Assembly: GCA_016212855.1 (NCBI GenBank)
Contig: JACRDP010000029.1
Span: 1 to 64,000, forward strand
Source: Elusimicrobiota bacterium
GTDB taxonomy: Bacteria; Elusimicrobiota; Elusimicrobia; UBA1565; UBA9628
Reading direction: 5' to 3'
Length of the DNA: 64,000 nucleotides
This document shows, one piece after another, positions 57,546 through 64,000 of the stretch; the first letter of the stretch is position 1, and every line of letters begins with the position of its first letter. A program made the translations under genes and the position numbers. The notes beneath the pieces are model-generated. The model searched no databases, had not been told where the DNA came from, and was given only the letters and a program-made list of their open reading frames with translations.

Positions 57546-58247
57546 CTAACTCACCGGCTCGTGCAGGCACGCCGACAGGCGCAGGCGGTCCTCATTGAGG
57601 ACGCGCACGCGCCGACCGGAAACCGCGATGACATTCTTCACGCAGAAAGCCGAAAGCGCCCGGCTGACGGCCTCGGGCGTCGTTCCTAAAACTTGTGCGA
57701 GTTCGGTGCGGGATTCGGCCAGAACGAACTCGCCCTTGGGAGTCAGATCGAGGCCGGGCGCCTGCAAGGACTTGAGCAGGCGGGCGGCCATGCGCGTATT
57801 GATCGTGCAGGCGGAGAGGCAGTGCATGTAGTCTTCGGCGCGGCCGAGCTCGACGGCGAAACGCTGGGCGAGCAGGCGGTTGAGATTCGGATTGCGGCCG
57901 AAAAACTTCCAGAAGCGGTCGGACGAGAGGAAGCCGATCTCGGATTCTTCCATGACCTCCCCGGTGCACGCGTACGCCCTTTCCGCGAAAAAAGCCCGGT
58001 CCCCCAGAAAATCCGGTCCATGCGCGATCCGGACGATCTGGCATCTTCCCGAGTGGTCTTCCTTGATGAGCTTGACCCGGCCGCTGACGATGAAGTGCAG
58101 CCCGAGAGGCTCGCGTCCTTGGTAAAACAGGGCGTTTCCGGGGCGGTAGGTTCGCGCGTCCACCAATTCTTGAAAGCGCCGCCAATCCTCCCGGCTGAAA
58201 TCCCGCAGAAGCGGGATAGCCTGCAGCGGCTTGATCGAGGGTCTCAT
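57546..58247 (-). CDS. Crp/Fnr-family transcriptional regulator
   Basis: The 233-residue protein has a cyclic-nucleotide-binding-like domain (about residues 10-130: NALFYQGREPLGLHFIVSGRVKLIKEDHSGRCQIVRIAHGPDFLGDRAFF), a dimer helix and a Crp-type winged helix (LAESRTELAQVLGTTPEAVSRALSAF). The recognition helix ETPEAVSR-like sequence fits TTGAT half sites. No N-terminal Cys cluster for an Fe-S centre is present, so it is closer to haem- or ligand-sensing Crp/Fnr members. It starts inside the end of the cytochrome gene behind GGAGGG. Confidence 0.88.
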   Translation of the reverse strand: MRPSIKPLQAIPLLRDFSREDWRRFQELVDARTYRPGNALFYQGREPLGLHFIVSGRVKLIKEDHSGRCQIVRIAHGPDFLGDRAFFAERAYACTGEVMEESEIGFLSSDRFWKFFGRNPNLNRLLAQRFAVELGRAEDYMHCLSACTINTRMAARLLKSLQAPGLDLTPKGEFVLAESRTELAQVLGTTPEAVSRALSAFCVKNVIAVSGRRVRVLNEDRLRLSACLHEPVS

Positions 58248-58702
58248 GGACCCTCCGGACGAATCCGGGCGCGTTCGTTCTGGATTTCCTCGTAGAGCGC
58301 CTTGAGCTCGGCGGTCTTGGCCTTGAAGCCGGCGGCGTCCTTGACCTTGCGGATCTTCGCGTCGTAAGTCAGGAACTCGATCGCCGCCTTGGCCTCCGGC
58401 ACGCCGATGGCCGCGGCCGCGTTCGACTTGCTGCGCGCGTGCATGCGTTTGACGGAGCGCCTCCAATCCTCGCGCGAGACGAGGGGGGAATTGACGGCCC
58501 GCGCCAAGGTGTGGCAGGAGGAGCAGGCCTTGACGAAAATCCGGTAGTTCTTCTGCTGCTCCTCCGGGTAGGCGGACACGTCGATCTCTTTCGGTCCCAG
58601 GTCGCGGTAGTCCTTCGCCGCGAGCTGCTCGGCGGTGAAACGCTGATCCGCGCGCGCGGAGGCCGGGAGGACGAGCAGCGACAGGAAGAGGAAGATGTTC
58701 AT
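58244..58702 (-). CDS. Monohaem c-type cytochrome
   Basis: The 152-residue protein has a signal peptide (MNIFLFLSLLVLPASARA) and one CSSCH site in FVKACSSCHTLARAVNSPLV, then a charged helical tail. It overlaps hemA (4 nt) and the Crp/Fnr gene (4 nt), so haem supply, cytochrome and regulator are expressed together. Confidence 0.8.
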   Translation of the reverse strand: MNIFLFLSLLVLPASARADQRFTAEQLAAKDYRDLGPKEIDVSAYPEEQQKNYRIFVKACSSCHTLARAVNSPLVSREDWRRSVKRMHARSKSNAAAAIGVPEAKAAIEFLTYDAKIRKVKDAAGFKAKTAELKALYEEIQNERARIRPEGP

Positions 58703-59757
58703 ACCGGCGAACCCTCCCGCTGCGGCCGCGCGGCTCGCGGCGCTTTGTCGGCTTCCAGCGCGCAGTCGGCGGCGGCCCGCGCGGCGAGGAGCTCCGCGCG
58801 ATCCTTCTCGGCGTGCTTGCCCTCCATGCTGGCGAAGATCATGCGTTTGAGGTCGTCGAGATCGTAGAGGTACACCGACTCGAGCTTGGCGCAGGCCGGC
58901 TCGACGTTGCGCGGCACGCCGAGGTCGACGAGGAACAGGGGCTTGCCGCCGCGCCGGCGCGCGTGGGCCAGGAAGTCCGCGGTGAGCAGCCGCTCGCTCG
59001 CCGACGTGGAGAAAACCGCGACTTCGACCTCGTTGAGGAGCGCCAGCCCGGCTTCGAGCCCGACGGCCGTGCCGCCGAGCTTCTCGGCGACGGCCTCGGC
59101 GTTCTCGAGGGTCCGGTTGGCGACGACGATGCGGTCGAATTTCTTCGCGGCCAGGTGGCGGACCACCGCCTCCGCCGTCTGCCCCGCGCCGAACACGAGG
59201 ATCTTGCCTCCCGCCGCGTCGCCGAAGATGCGCTTGGCCATCAAGGCGGTGGCGCCGCCGATGGAATGGATGCCGTTCTGGATGCCGGTCGCGGAGCGCA
59301 CGTCCTTGCCCGAGGCGATCGACGATTGGAACGCGCGGTTGAGGATGCGGCCGGTGAAGCCGCCGGCGAGCGCGGCCTGGTACGCCTTCTTGACCTGGGC
59401 CAGGATCTCGCTTTCGCCGATGATCCAGGAGTCGAGGCCCGCGGCGACGCGAAAGAGATGCCGCAGCGCATCGGCGCCTTCGTGCTCATATAAGGACGAC
59501 TGGATTCCGGCGCCGGCCCGGCGCGCGAACCACGCGCTGACCTCCTCGCGGCCGCGGCGCGGATCCGCGCACACCGCGAAGATGTCCACGCGGCTGCACG
59601 TGGATAGGACGACGACTTCCTCCAGCGGCACGAGCGCTTTGAGTTCTTCGAGCATCTTGGGAAGATCCGGGGAGGAGACCACCGCCTTTTCTCGCGAGGC
59701 GACGGGCGCGTTGAGGTGGTTGAGTCCCACGACGAAGATTCGCTCAGAGGGCTTCAT
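58699..59757 (-). CDS. hemA: Glutamyl-tRNA reductase
   Basis: The 352-residue protein has the catalytic Cys in VVLSTCSRVDIFAV (about residue 50), the SWIIGESEILAQVKKAY segment and a Rossmann NADPH domain (GKILVFGAGQTAEAVVRHLAAKKFDRIVVANRT). It makes glutamate-1-semialdehyde, the first committed step of haem synthesis. It is shorter than usual at the C-terminal dimerisation domain. Placement in the cytochrome operon fits the high haem demand. GTG at 59763 is an alternative start. Confidence 0.93.
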   Translation of the reverse strand: MKPSERIFVVGLNHLNAPVASREKAVVSSPDLPKMLEELKALVPLEEVVVLSTCSRVDIFAVCADPRRGREEVSAWFARRAGAGIQSSLYEHEGADALRHLFRVAAGLDSWIIGESEILAQVKKAYQAALAGGFTGRILNRAFQSSIASGKDVRSATGIQNGIHSIGGATALMAKRIFGDAAGGKILVFGAGQTAEAVVRHLAAKKFDRIVVANRTLENAEAVAEKLGGTAVGLEAGLALLNEVEVAVFSTSASERLLTADFLAHARRRGGKPLFLVDLGVPRNVEPACAKLESVYLYDLDDLKRMIFASMEGKHAEKDRAELLAARAAADCALEADKAPRAARPQREGSPV

Positions 59758-59821
59758 GACCACTTACTGTAGCAACAAATAAGCCAAACAAGATGGCCAT
59801 ACAAATACTCCAAAAGTGATG

Positions 59822-59839
59822 TGGCCGTAATGTTGCCTG
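59822..59839 (+). promoter_or_regulatory. Shared 18-bp upstream motif, copy 1
   Basis: TGGCCGTAATGTTGCCTG lies 27 nt before the radical SAM ATG. The same motif (TGGCCGnnnTGTTGCCTG) occurs twice, divergently, between the YwiC-like and nifJ genes. Confidence 0.6.
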
Positions 59840-59848
59840 CCGCCAGTC

Positions 59849-61006
59849 ATGACCACTTCCCCCCAACACCCGGCCGCGCTCCCCGCTCCTTTCGACTTTT
59901 CACAGGCGCCCCTGCTCGTCATCTGGGAATCGACCCGTTCCTGCGCCTTGGCCTGCGATCATTGCCGGGCCGACGCGGACACGACGCAGCACCCAAATGA
60001 GCTGACCACCGCCGAGGGGAAAAACCTGATCGACCAGGTCAAGGCGATGGGGACGCCGATCATGATTCTTTCCGGGGGCGATCCGCTCAACCGCAAAGAT
60101 TTGGAGGAGCTCATTCGTTACGGCAAGTCCGTCGGTCTGCGCATGGGTACCATCCCCGCCGCGACGCCGAACCTGACGCGCGAGCGTCTGGCCTCTTTGA
60201 AGGAGGCGGGGGTCGACCAGATCGCGTTCAGCCTCGACGGCGCGACCGCCGCGTCGCACGACGCGTTCCGGCGCACCCCGGGGACGTTCGACACGGTTTT
60301 GCGCGCCGCCCGCCAGGCCCGGGAGCTGGGGATTCCCATCCAGATCAATTCGTGCTTCGGCGCCTGGAACTGGCGCGAGTTCGATGCCCTGGCCGCGCTC
60401 GTCTCGACGCTTGACATCGCGTTCTGGGAGGTTTTCTTTTTGATCCCGGTCGGACGCGGCGCCAAGCTGGGCGGCCTGACCCCGGCTCAGTTCGAGGAGG
60501 GCTTCGCCAAGCTGCGCCGGATGACCCGGGAGAAGCCCTTCGTCGTCAAGCTGACCGAGGGCCAGCACTTCCGGCGCTTCGTTCTTCAGCAGGAGGCCGC
60601 CGGCGGCTCCGGCGTCGCCGGGCGCGTCGAGCACGCCGTGGCCCGCCAAGCCAGCCTGCGCGCGGGCCTGCGCCTGCCCAAGCGGGCCGTCAACGCCGCC
60701 GACGGGTTTATGTTCGTCGATCATCTCGGCGACATCTGCCCCTCGGGCTTTCTGCCGGTGCGGCGCGGCAATATCCGCGAGGACGGCCTGGCGGATATTT
60801 ATCGCTACGACGAACTATTCCGCGGCCTGCGCGACCACTCGCGGCTGAAGGGGAAATGCGGAGTCTGCGAGTACCGCGAGGTGTGCGGAGGGTCGCGCGC
60901 CCGCTCCTGGGCGGTGACCGGCGACGCGTGGGCTTCGGACGAGTCCTGCGCCTACGAGCCTCAGGGGTTGAGCTTGGCGTCTTCGAGCAGCACCGGGAAC
61001 TTGTAG
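59849..61006 (+). CDS. Radical SAM/SPASM protein (haem-modification-like family)
   Basis: The 385-residue protein has CxxxCxxC in STRSCALACDHCRAD (about residues 31-42), the GGDPLNRKDL SAM segment, and a C-terminal Cys-rich SPASM region (CGVCEYREVCGGSRARSWAVTGDAWASDESC). It resembles the NirJ/AhbD-like group (TIGR04053 type) acting on haem-related substrates, in keeping with hemA next to it. Its 3' end overlaps the convergent OB-fold gene by 46 nt. Confidence 0.8.
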   Translation: MTTSPQHPAALPAPFDFSQAPLLVIWESTRSCALACDHCRADADTTQHPNELTTAEGKNLIDQVKAMGTPIMILSGGDPLNRKDLEELIRYGKSVGLRMGTIPAATPNLTRERLASLKEAGVDQIAFSLDGATAASHDAFRRTPGTFDTVLRAARQARELGIPIQINSCFGAWNWREFDALAALVSTLDIAFWEVFFLIPVGRGAKLGGLTPAQFEEGFAKLRRMTREKPFVVKLTEGQHFRRFVLQQEAAGGSGVAGRVEHAVARQASLRAGLRLPKRAVNAADGFMFVDHLGDICPSGFLPVRRGNIREDGLADIYRYDELFRGLRDHSRLKGKCGVCEYREVCGGSRARSWAVTGDAWASDESCAYEPQGLSLASSSSTGNL

Positions 61007-61635
61007 CGTCCGCCCAGATCCTTGTCGAGCGTGATCTTGCCGCGGAGCGTGACGACCTTCCCGGCGACGAGGGTCTCCTTGGTCGTGACGGTCAAGTCAT
61101 TGTCGCCGGCCTTCGCGTCGCCCGTGCCGTCGCGCAGGTGCGCCCAGTTGAGGCCCATGACCTCGGGCGTGACCTTCACGACCTTAGCCCGGAGGACGAT
61201 CTCCTTGCCTTTGAGTTCAGTCCTGAGCGCGTAGAGCTCCGCGACCGTGCGCGCGGCGGGGCCGGAGGCCTTATCCACCTTGATCGGGCCGAGGTCGGGG
61301 ACCGTGACCTTCGCGCCGTGGCCGGAGGGCATGCCGTGCGCCCGCGCCGACGGAGCTTCGAGCGAGCCGAAGACGATGTTGTCGAAGGTGCGCTTCAGGG
61401 TTTTGCTCTCGAAATTCTGCATGTTGACCGAGCCGTAGACGCGGATCTTCGCGCCCTTCGCGACCGTGGTCTTGCTGACCGCGGCCCACTTTTTGCCCAC
61501 GGCGGTGTCGAGCCGGAGATAGGTGTAGGACTCGGCGTCGATCGTTTCCAGGACGGTTCCGGACAGATCGATCGCGGCGGCGGGGCGGGCGAAAGCGAGC
61601 AGGCATGCGAGCACGAGAAGAGTCCGTCGTTTCAT
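60961..61635 (-). CDS. Exported OB-fold (tRNA_anti-like) protein
   Basis: The 224-residue protein has a signal peptide (MKRRTLLVLACLLAFARPAAA) and two OB-type segments (LSGTVLETIDAESYTYLRLDTAVGKKWAAVSKTTVAKGAKIRVYG; LKGKEIVLRAKVVKVTPEVMGLNWAHLRDGTG..TTKETLVAGKVVTLRGKITLDKDLG) as in periplasmic nucleotide-binding-like proteins found near cytochrome genes. The first gene in its operon is the YwiC-like one, with a 4-nt overlap. Confidence 0.75.
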   Translation of the reverse strand: MKRRTLLVLACLLAFARPAAAIDLSGTVLETIDAESYTYLRLDTAVGKKWAAVSKTTVAKGAKIRVYGSVNMQNFESKTLKRTFDNIVFGSLEAPSARAHGMPSGHGAKVTVPDLGPIKVDKASGPAARTVAELYALRTELKGKEIVLRAKVVKVTPEVMGLNWAHLRDGTGDAKAGDNDLTVTTKETLVAGKVVTLRGKITLDKDLGGRYKFPVLLEDAKLNP

Positions 61636-62417
61636 ATTGATCCTTGTCGCGACATGACGGACATGACGATAACAAATAGCGCGGAGTAAGCGACCTCCAT
61701 GTAGCCGAGGGCGCGGAAGTCGGCGCGTTGAGGCGCGCGGCCGCCGCGCGCGGCGGTCTTCGCGAAGGCGAGCGCGAAGGGGACGGCCGCCAACACCGGC
61801 AGCCCGCCGCAGACCGTCCAGGCGACGACGCCGGCCAACGCCGCCGCGTGATAGCCCAGCGAAAGCCGGCGCATGCGCGCCAGCCCGGGCAGAAGCGCGG
61901 CGTCCATGGCGGCGCGGTGTTGGAGAGCGGCCATCTTGATGTAGAAGATGGGTCCAAGGAAAAAGACCGAGCACAGCAGCCACAACGTCCAGGCGCGGGC
62001 ATCGAGCGCGCCGGACGCCGCGTAATACGCGGCGGGCGCGGTCAGGCACAGGGTCACGACGCCGGAAGCTTCGTTGAGCGCGTCGAAGCGGCGGCCGGCC
62101 CGGGTGGCCGCCAGGTTCGCGGCCAGCATCGCGCCGGCGGGGATGGCGAAGAACAGAAGATTCGGGCGTCCCATCAGCGCGATGAGCGGCAGGAAGCCGG
62201 CCGTCGCCGACGCGGCATACAAAGCCAGCCAGCGCAGGGCCCGGCGGTCGTCGCGGCTCGCGAGCAAAGCTTGAAGCGGAGTGCGCAGGAGGAACGCCGC
62301 CAGCGCGCCGAGCGCGAACAGGCCGGCCGCGGCCGGGGAGAACCCGGGCGCGGCGGAGAATCCGATCAGAAGCGGCGCCAGGACGATGGCCCAGGCGCCG
62401 TGTTCGCGGGGGAGCAT
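61632..62417 (-). CDS. YwiC-like integral membrane protein
   Basis: The 261-residue protein begins MLPREHGAWAIVLAPLLIGF, the hallmark of the YwiC-like family, and has about eight hydrophobic helices. In other bacteria such genes lie near nitrate respiration genes, but the role is unknown. The ATG at 62417 follows the shared 18-bp motif by 10 nt on its strand. Confidence 0.85.
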   Translation of the reverse strand: MLPREHGAWAIVLAPLLIGFSAAPGFSPAAAGLFALGALAAFLLRTPLQALLASRDDRRALRWLALYAASATAGFLPLIALMGRPNLLFFAIPAGAMLAANLAATRAGRRFDALNEASGVVTLCLTAPAAYYAASGALDARAWTLWLLCSVFFLGPIFYIKMAALQHRAAMDAALLPGLARMRRLSLGYHAAALAGVVAWTVCGGLPVLAAVPFALAFAKTAARGGRAPQRADFRALGYMEVAYSALFVIVMSVMSRQGSI

Positions 62418-62426
62418 AGCCTTCGG

Positions 62427-62465
62427 CAGGCAACATTCCGGCCATGCTGGCCGCTTTGTTGCCTG
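62427..62465. promoter_or_regulatory. Shared 18-bp motif, copies 2 and 3 as an inverted pair
   Basis: CAGGCAACATTCCGGCCA (62427-62444, minus-strand copy 2) and TGGCCGCTTTGTTGCCTG (62448-62465, plus-strand copy 3) form an inverted repeat with a 3-bp centre, serving the divergent YwiC-like and nifJ genes. Confidence 0.65.
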
Positions 62466-62478
62466 GCCGAGAGAGCCT

Positions 62479-64000
62479 ATGCCCACGCCATTTCAGATCG
62501 TCGATGCCAACGAAGCGGTCGCGGATGTCGCGTACCGCTTGAGCGAAGTCGTCGCCATCTATCCCATCACTCCCTCTTCGGCGATGGGGGAATGGGCCGA
62601 TCAATGGGCCTCGGAGGGGCGCGGAAACATCTGGGGCGACGTGCCCTCGGTCTTGGAGATGCAAAGCGAAGGGGGGGCGGCCGGCGCCATACACGGCGCG
62701 CTGCAGGCCGGGTCGCTCGCGACCACGTTCACCGCGTCGCAGGGCCTCCTTCTGATGATCCCCAATATGTACAAGATCGCCGGAGAGCTGACCCCGGCCG
62801 TGTTCCACGTCGCGGCCCGCTCGCTGGCGACGCACGCGTTGTCCATCTTCGGCGATCACGGAGACGTCATGGCCGCGCGCGCGACGGGCTGGGCCATGCT
62901 CGCATCCAATTCCGTGCAGGAGGCCGGCGACTTCGCTCTGATCGCGCACGCCGCGACGCTCGAGACGCGCGTGCCGTTCGTGCACTTCTTCGACGGTTTC
63001 CGCACCAGCCACGAGATCAATAAGATTTCGACCTTGCCCGACGCGGTTGTGCGCGAACTGATCGACGAATCCTTCGTCGAGGCGCATCGCGCGCGCGCGC
63101 TGACGCCGGACCGCCCGGTTCTGCGCGGAACCGCCCAGAATCCCGACGTCTATTTCCAATCGCGCGAGGCGGCCAATCCGTTCTATGACGCGGTGCCCGG
63201 CGTGGTGCAGACGACGATGGATCGCTTCGCGAAGCTCACCGGCCGGGCCTACAAGATTTACGAATACCACGGCGCCGCCGACGCCGACCGGGTCGTCGTC
63301 GTCATGGGCTCCGGCGCGGAGACGCTCCACGCGACCGTCGACGCGCTCAACGCCGGGGGCGCGAAGACCGGCGTGCTGAAGGTCCGGCTCTACCGCCCGT
63401 TTGACGCGACCTTGTTCTGCGCCGCGTTGCCGAAAACCACTGAAATGATCGCCGTGCTCGACCGCACGAAGGAGCCGGGGAGCGCGGGCGAGCCGTTGTT
63501 CCTCGATGCCGTCGCCTCGCTGCAGCGCGGCGGGCGTTCCGATCTTCGCGTCATCGGCGGCATCTACGGTCTTTCCTCGAAGGAATTCACGCCCGCGATG
63601 GCCAAGGCCGTCTTCGACGAGTTGGCCGGGCCCGCGCCGAAGCCGCGCTTCACGGTCGGCATCGAGGACGACGTCACGCATCTGAGCCTGACGTACGATC
63701 CCGCCTGGTCCGTCGAAGGCGATGAGGTCGTGCGCGCTGTGTTCTACGGCCTCGGCTCCGACGGGACCGTGGGCGCCAACAAGAACACCATCCATATCAT
63801 CGGCGATCACACCGAGTCTTTCGTTCAGGCCTACTTCGTCTACGATTCCAAGAAGTCGGGGGCGATGACGGTGTCGCATCTGCGCTTCGGCCCCAATCCG
63901 ATTCGCGCGCCGTATCTCATCGAGCAGGCGGGCTTCCTCGGCTGCCACCAGACTTCCTTCGTCGGCCGTTACAAAATGCTGCGCATGCTCGCCCCGGGCG
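62479..64000 (+). CDS. nifJ: Pyruvate:ferredoxin oxidoreductase, N-terminal part
   Basis: At least 507 residues are present, running off the window end. The frame starts MPTPFQIVDANEAVADVAYRLSEVVAIYPITPSSAMGEWAD, the pyrimidine-binding domain I of homodimeric PFOR, followed by domain II (DRVVVVMGSGAETLHATVDALNAGGAKTGVLKVRLYRPF) and the GIYGLSSKEFTPAMAKAVFDEL segment of domain III. The enzyme oxidises pyruvate to acetyl-CoA with reduction of ferredoxin, indicating anaerobic metabolism. The full protein is about 1,180 residues. Confidence 0.95.
   Translation, partial: MPTPFQIVDANEAVADVAYRLSEVVAIYPITPSSAMGEWADQWASEGRGNIWGDVPSVLEMQSEGGAAGAIHGALQAGSLATTFTASQGLLLMIPNMYKIAGELTPAVFHVAARSLATHALSIFGDHGDVMAARATGWAMLASNSVQEAGDFALIAHAATLETRVPFVHFFDGFRTSHEINKISTLPDAVVRELIDESFVEAHRARALTPDRPVLRGTAQNPDVYFQSREAANPFYDAVPGVVQTTMDRFAKLTGRAYKIYEYHGAADADRVVVVMGSGAETLHATVDALNAGGAKTGVLKVRLYRPFDATLFCAALPKTTEMIAVLDRTKEPGSAGEPLFLDAVASLQRGGRSDLRVIGGIYGLSSKEFTPAMAKAVFDELAGPAPKPRFTVGIEDDVTHLSLTYDPAWSVEGDEVVRAVFYGLGSDGTVGANKNTIHIIGDHTESFVQAYFVYDSKKSGAMTVSHLRFGPNPIRAPYLIEQAGFLGCHQTSFVGRYKMLRMLAPG

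Noticed and set aside
60961-63948. A 995-codon minus-strand frame antisense to nifJ
   Set aside because: Only its last 224 residues are a real protein (the OB-fold gene). The rest is the antisense of nifJ and of the YwiC-like gene, caused by GC-rich codon bias.
1-64000. CRISPR arrays, rRNA genes, insertion-sequence transposases
   Set aside because: I looked for regularly spaced repeats, rRNA core sequences and transposase motifs and saw none in the window.

Overview
The window is GC-rich DNA from a diderm bacterium. Outer-membrane barrels, multihaem cytochromes, Sec and Tat signal peptides, a PorV-type barrel and a YPNPF/FlgD-like surface domain all occur together. I suspect an Elusimicrobiota-like organism, but this is inference; no rRNA is present to settle it. 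About 1-43.0 kb is accessory DNA with the character of an integrative conjugative element. From the tRNA-Tyr at 43.1 kb onward it is ordinary chromosome carrying a respiratory island.

Left part (1-9 kb): plasmid/ICE-type genes (a broken and an intact RadC-like JAMM gene, an ECF-type sigma factor, a DUF6573 protein), a structured repeat in three copies, an MFS exporter, a HEPN-like protein, a secreted TPR protein ending in a polymorphic-toxin-like domain followed by its probable immunity gene, and a HARE-HTH regulator.

Centre (8.9-24.3 kb): the most unusual part. Two 17-residue peptide genes (MKLIKTAARRLDLVKGV and MKLIKTQTAALDIIKGV), too short for normal gene calling, lie ahead of a MccB/ThiF-like E1 enzyme, an MFS exporter and a spermidine-synthase-like transferase in one minus-strand operon, an architecture like that of microcin C. 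Divergently transcribed are a sigma-54 activator (GAFTGA type), a 69-aa protein with a stand-alone RHDIN box, and a divergent sigma-54 (RpoN) paralogue. The same 17-bp motif, CTGCATrwAAATTGATC, which looks like a -24/-12 promoter with TG/GA instead of GG/GC, occurs three times, always pointing at a gene: the peptide operon, a single-domain response regulator, and the gene that opens the transfer region. Nearby are an anchored solute-binding protein coupled to a hybrid histidine kinase, and a radical SAM/SPASM enzyme coupled to a 50-aa secreted peptide. A structured leader RNA ending in a terminator stands before that enzyme and before a second, unknown gene. My reading is a peptide-signalling island with its own sigma-54, which may control transfer of the element.

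Transfer region (24.3-43.0 kb): a DNA-binding protein, an oriT-like inverted repeat next to a 185-nt stretch without a single T, a replication-relaxation protein, VirD4, a large YPNPF/FlgD-type surface protein, a PorV-TPR protein, VirB2, SSB, VirB3, VirB4, VirB5, VirB6, VirB8, a VirB9-position protein, VirB10, an excisionase-like HTH protein and a tyrosine recombinase. No classical relaxase and no VirB11 were recognised.

Chromosome (43.1-64 kb): tRNA-Tyr; a DUF4384 protein with a CHAT-TPR protein; then a long minus-strand run for electron transfer: HemA, a c-type cytochrome, a Crp/Fnr regulator, a perfect FNR-type box, an MtrA/DmsE-like decahaem and an MtrB/PioB-like barrel, a Rieske/cytochrome b complex with a dihaem-fused subunit IV, NapC/NirT, a pentahaem, and ResB/CcsA for cytochrome maturation. 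It ends with a radical SAM protein, an OB-fold protein, a YwiC-like protein and the start of pyruvate:ferredoxin oxidoreductase. The last group shares an 18-bp upstream motif.
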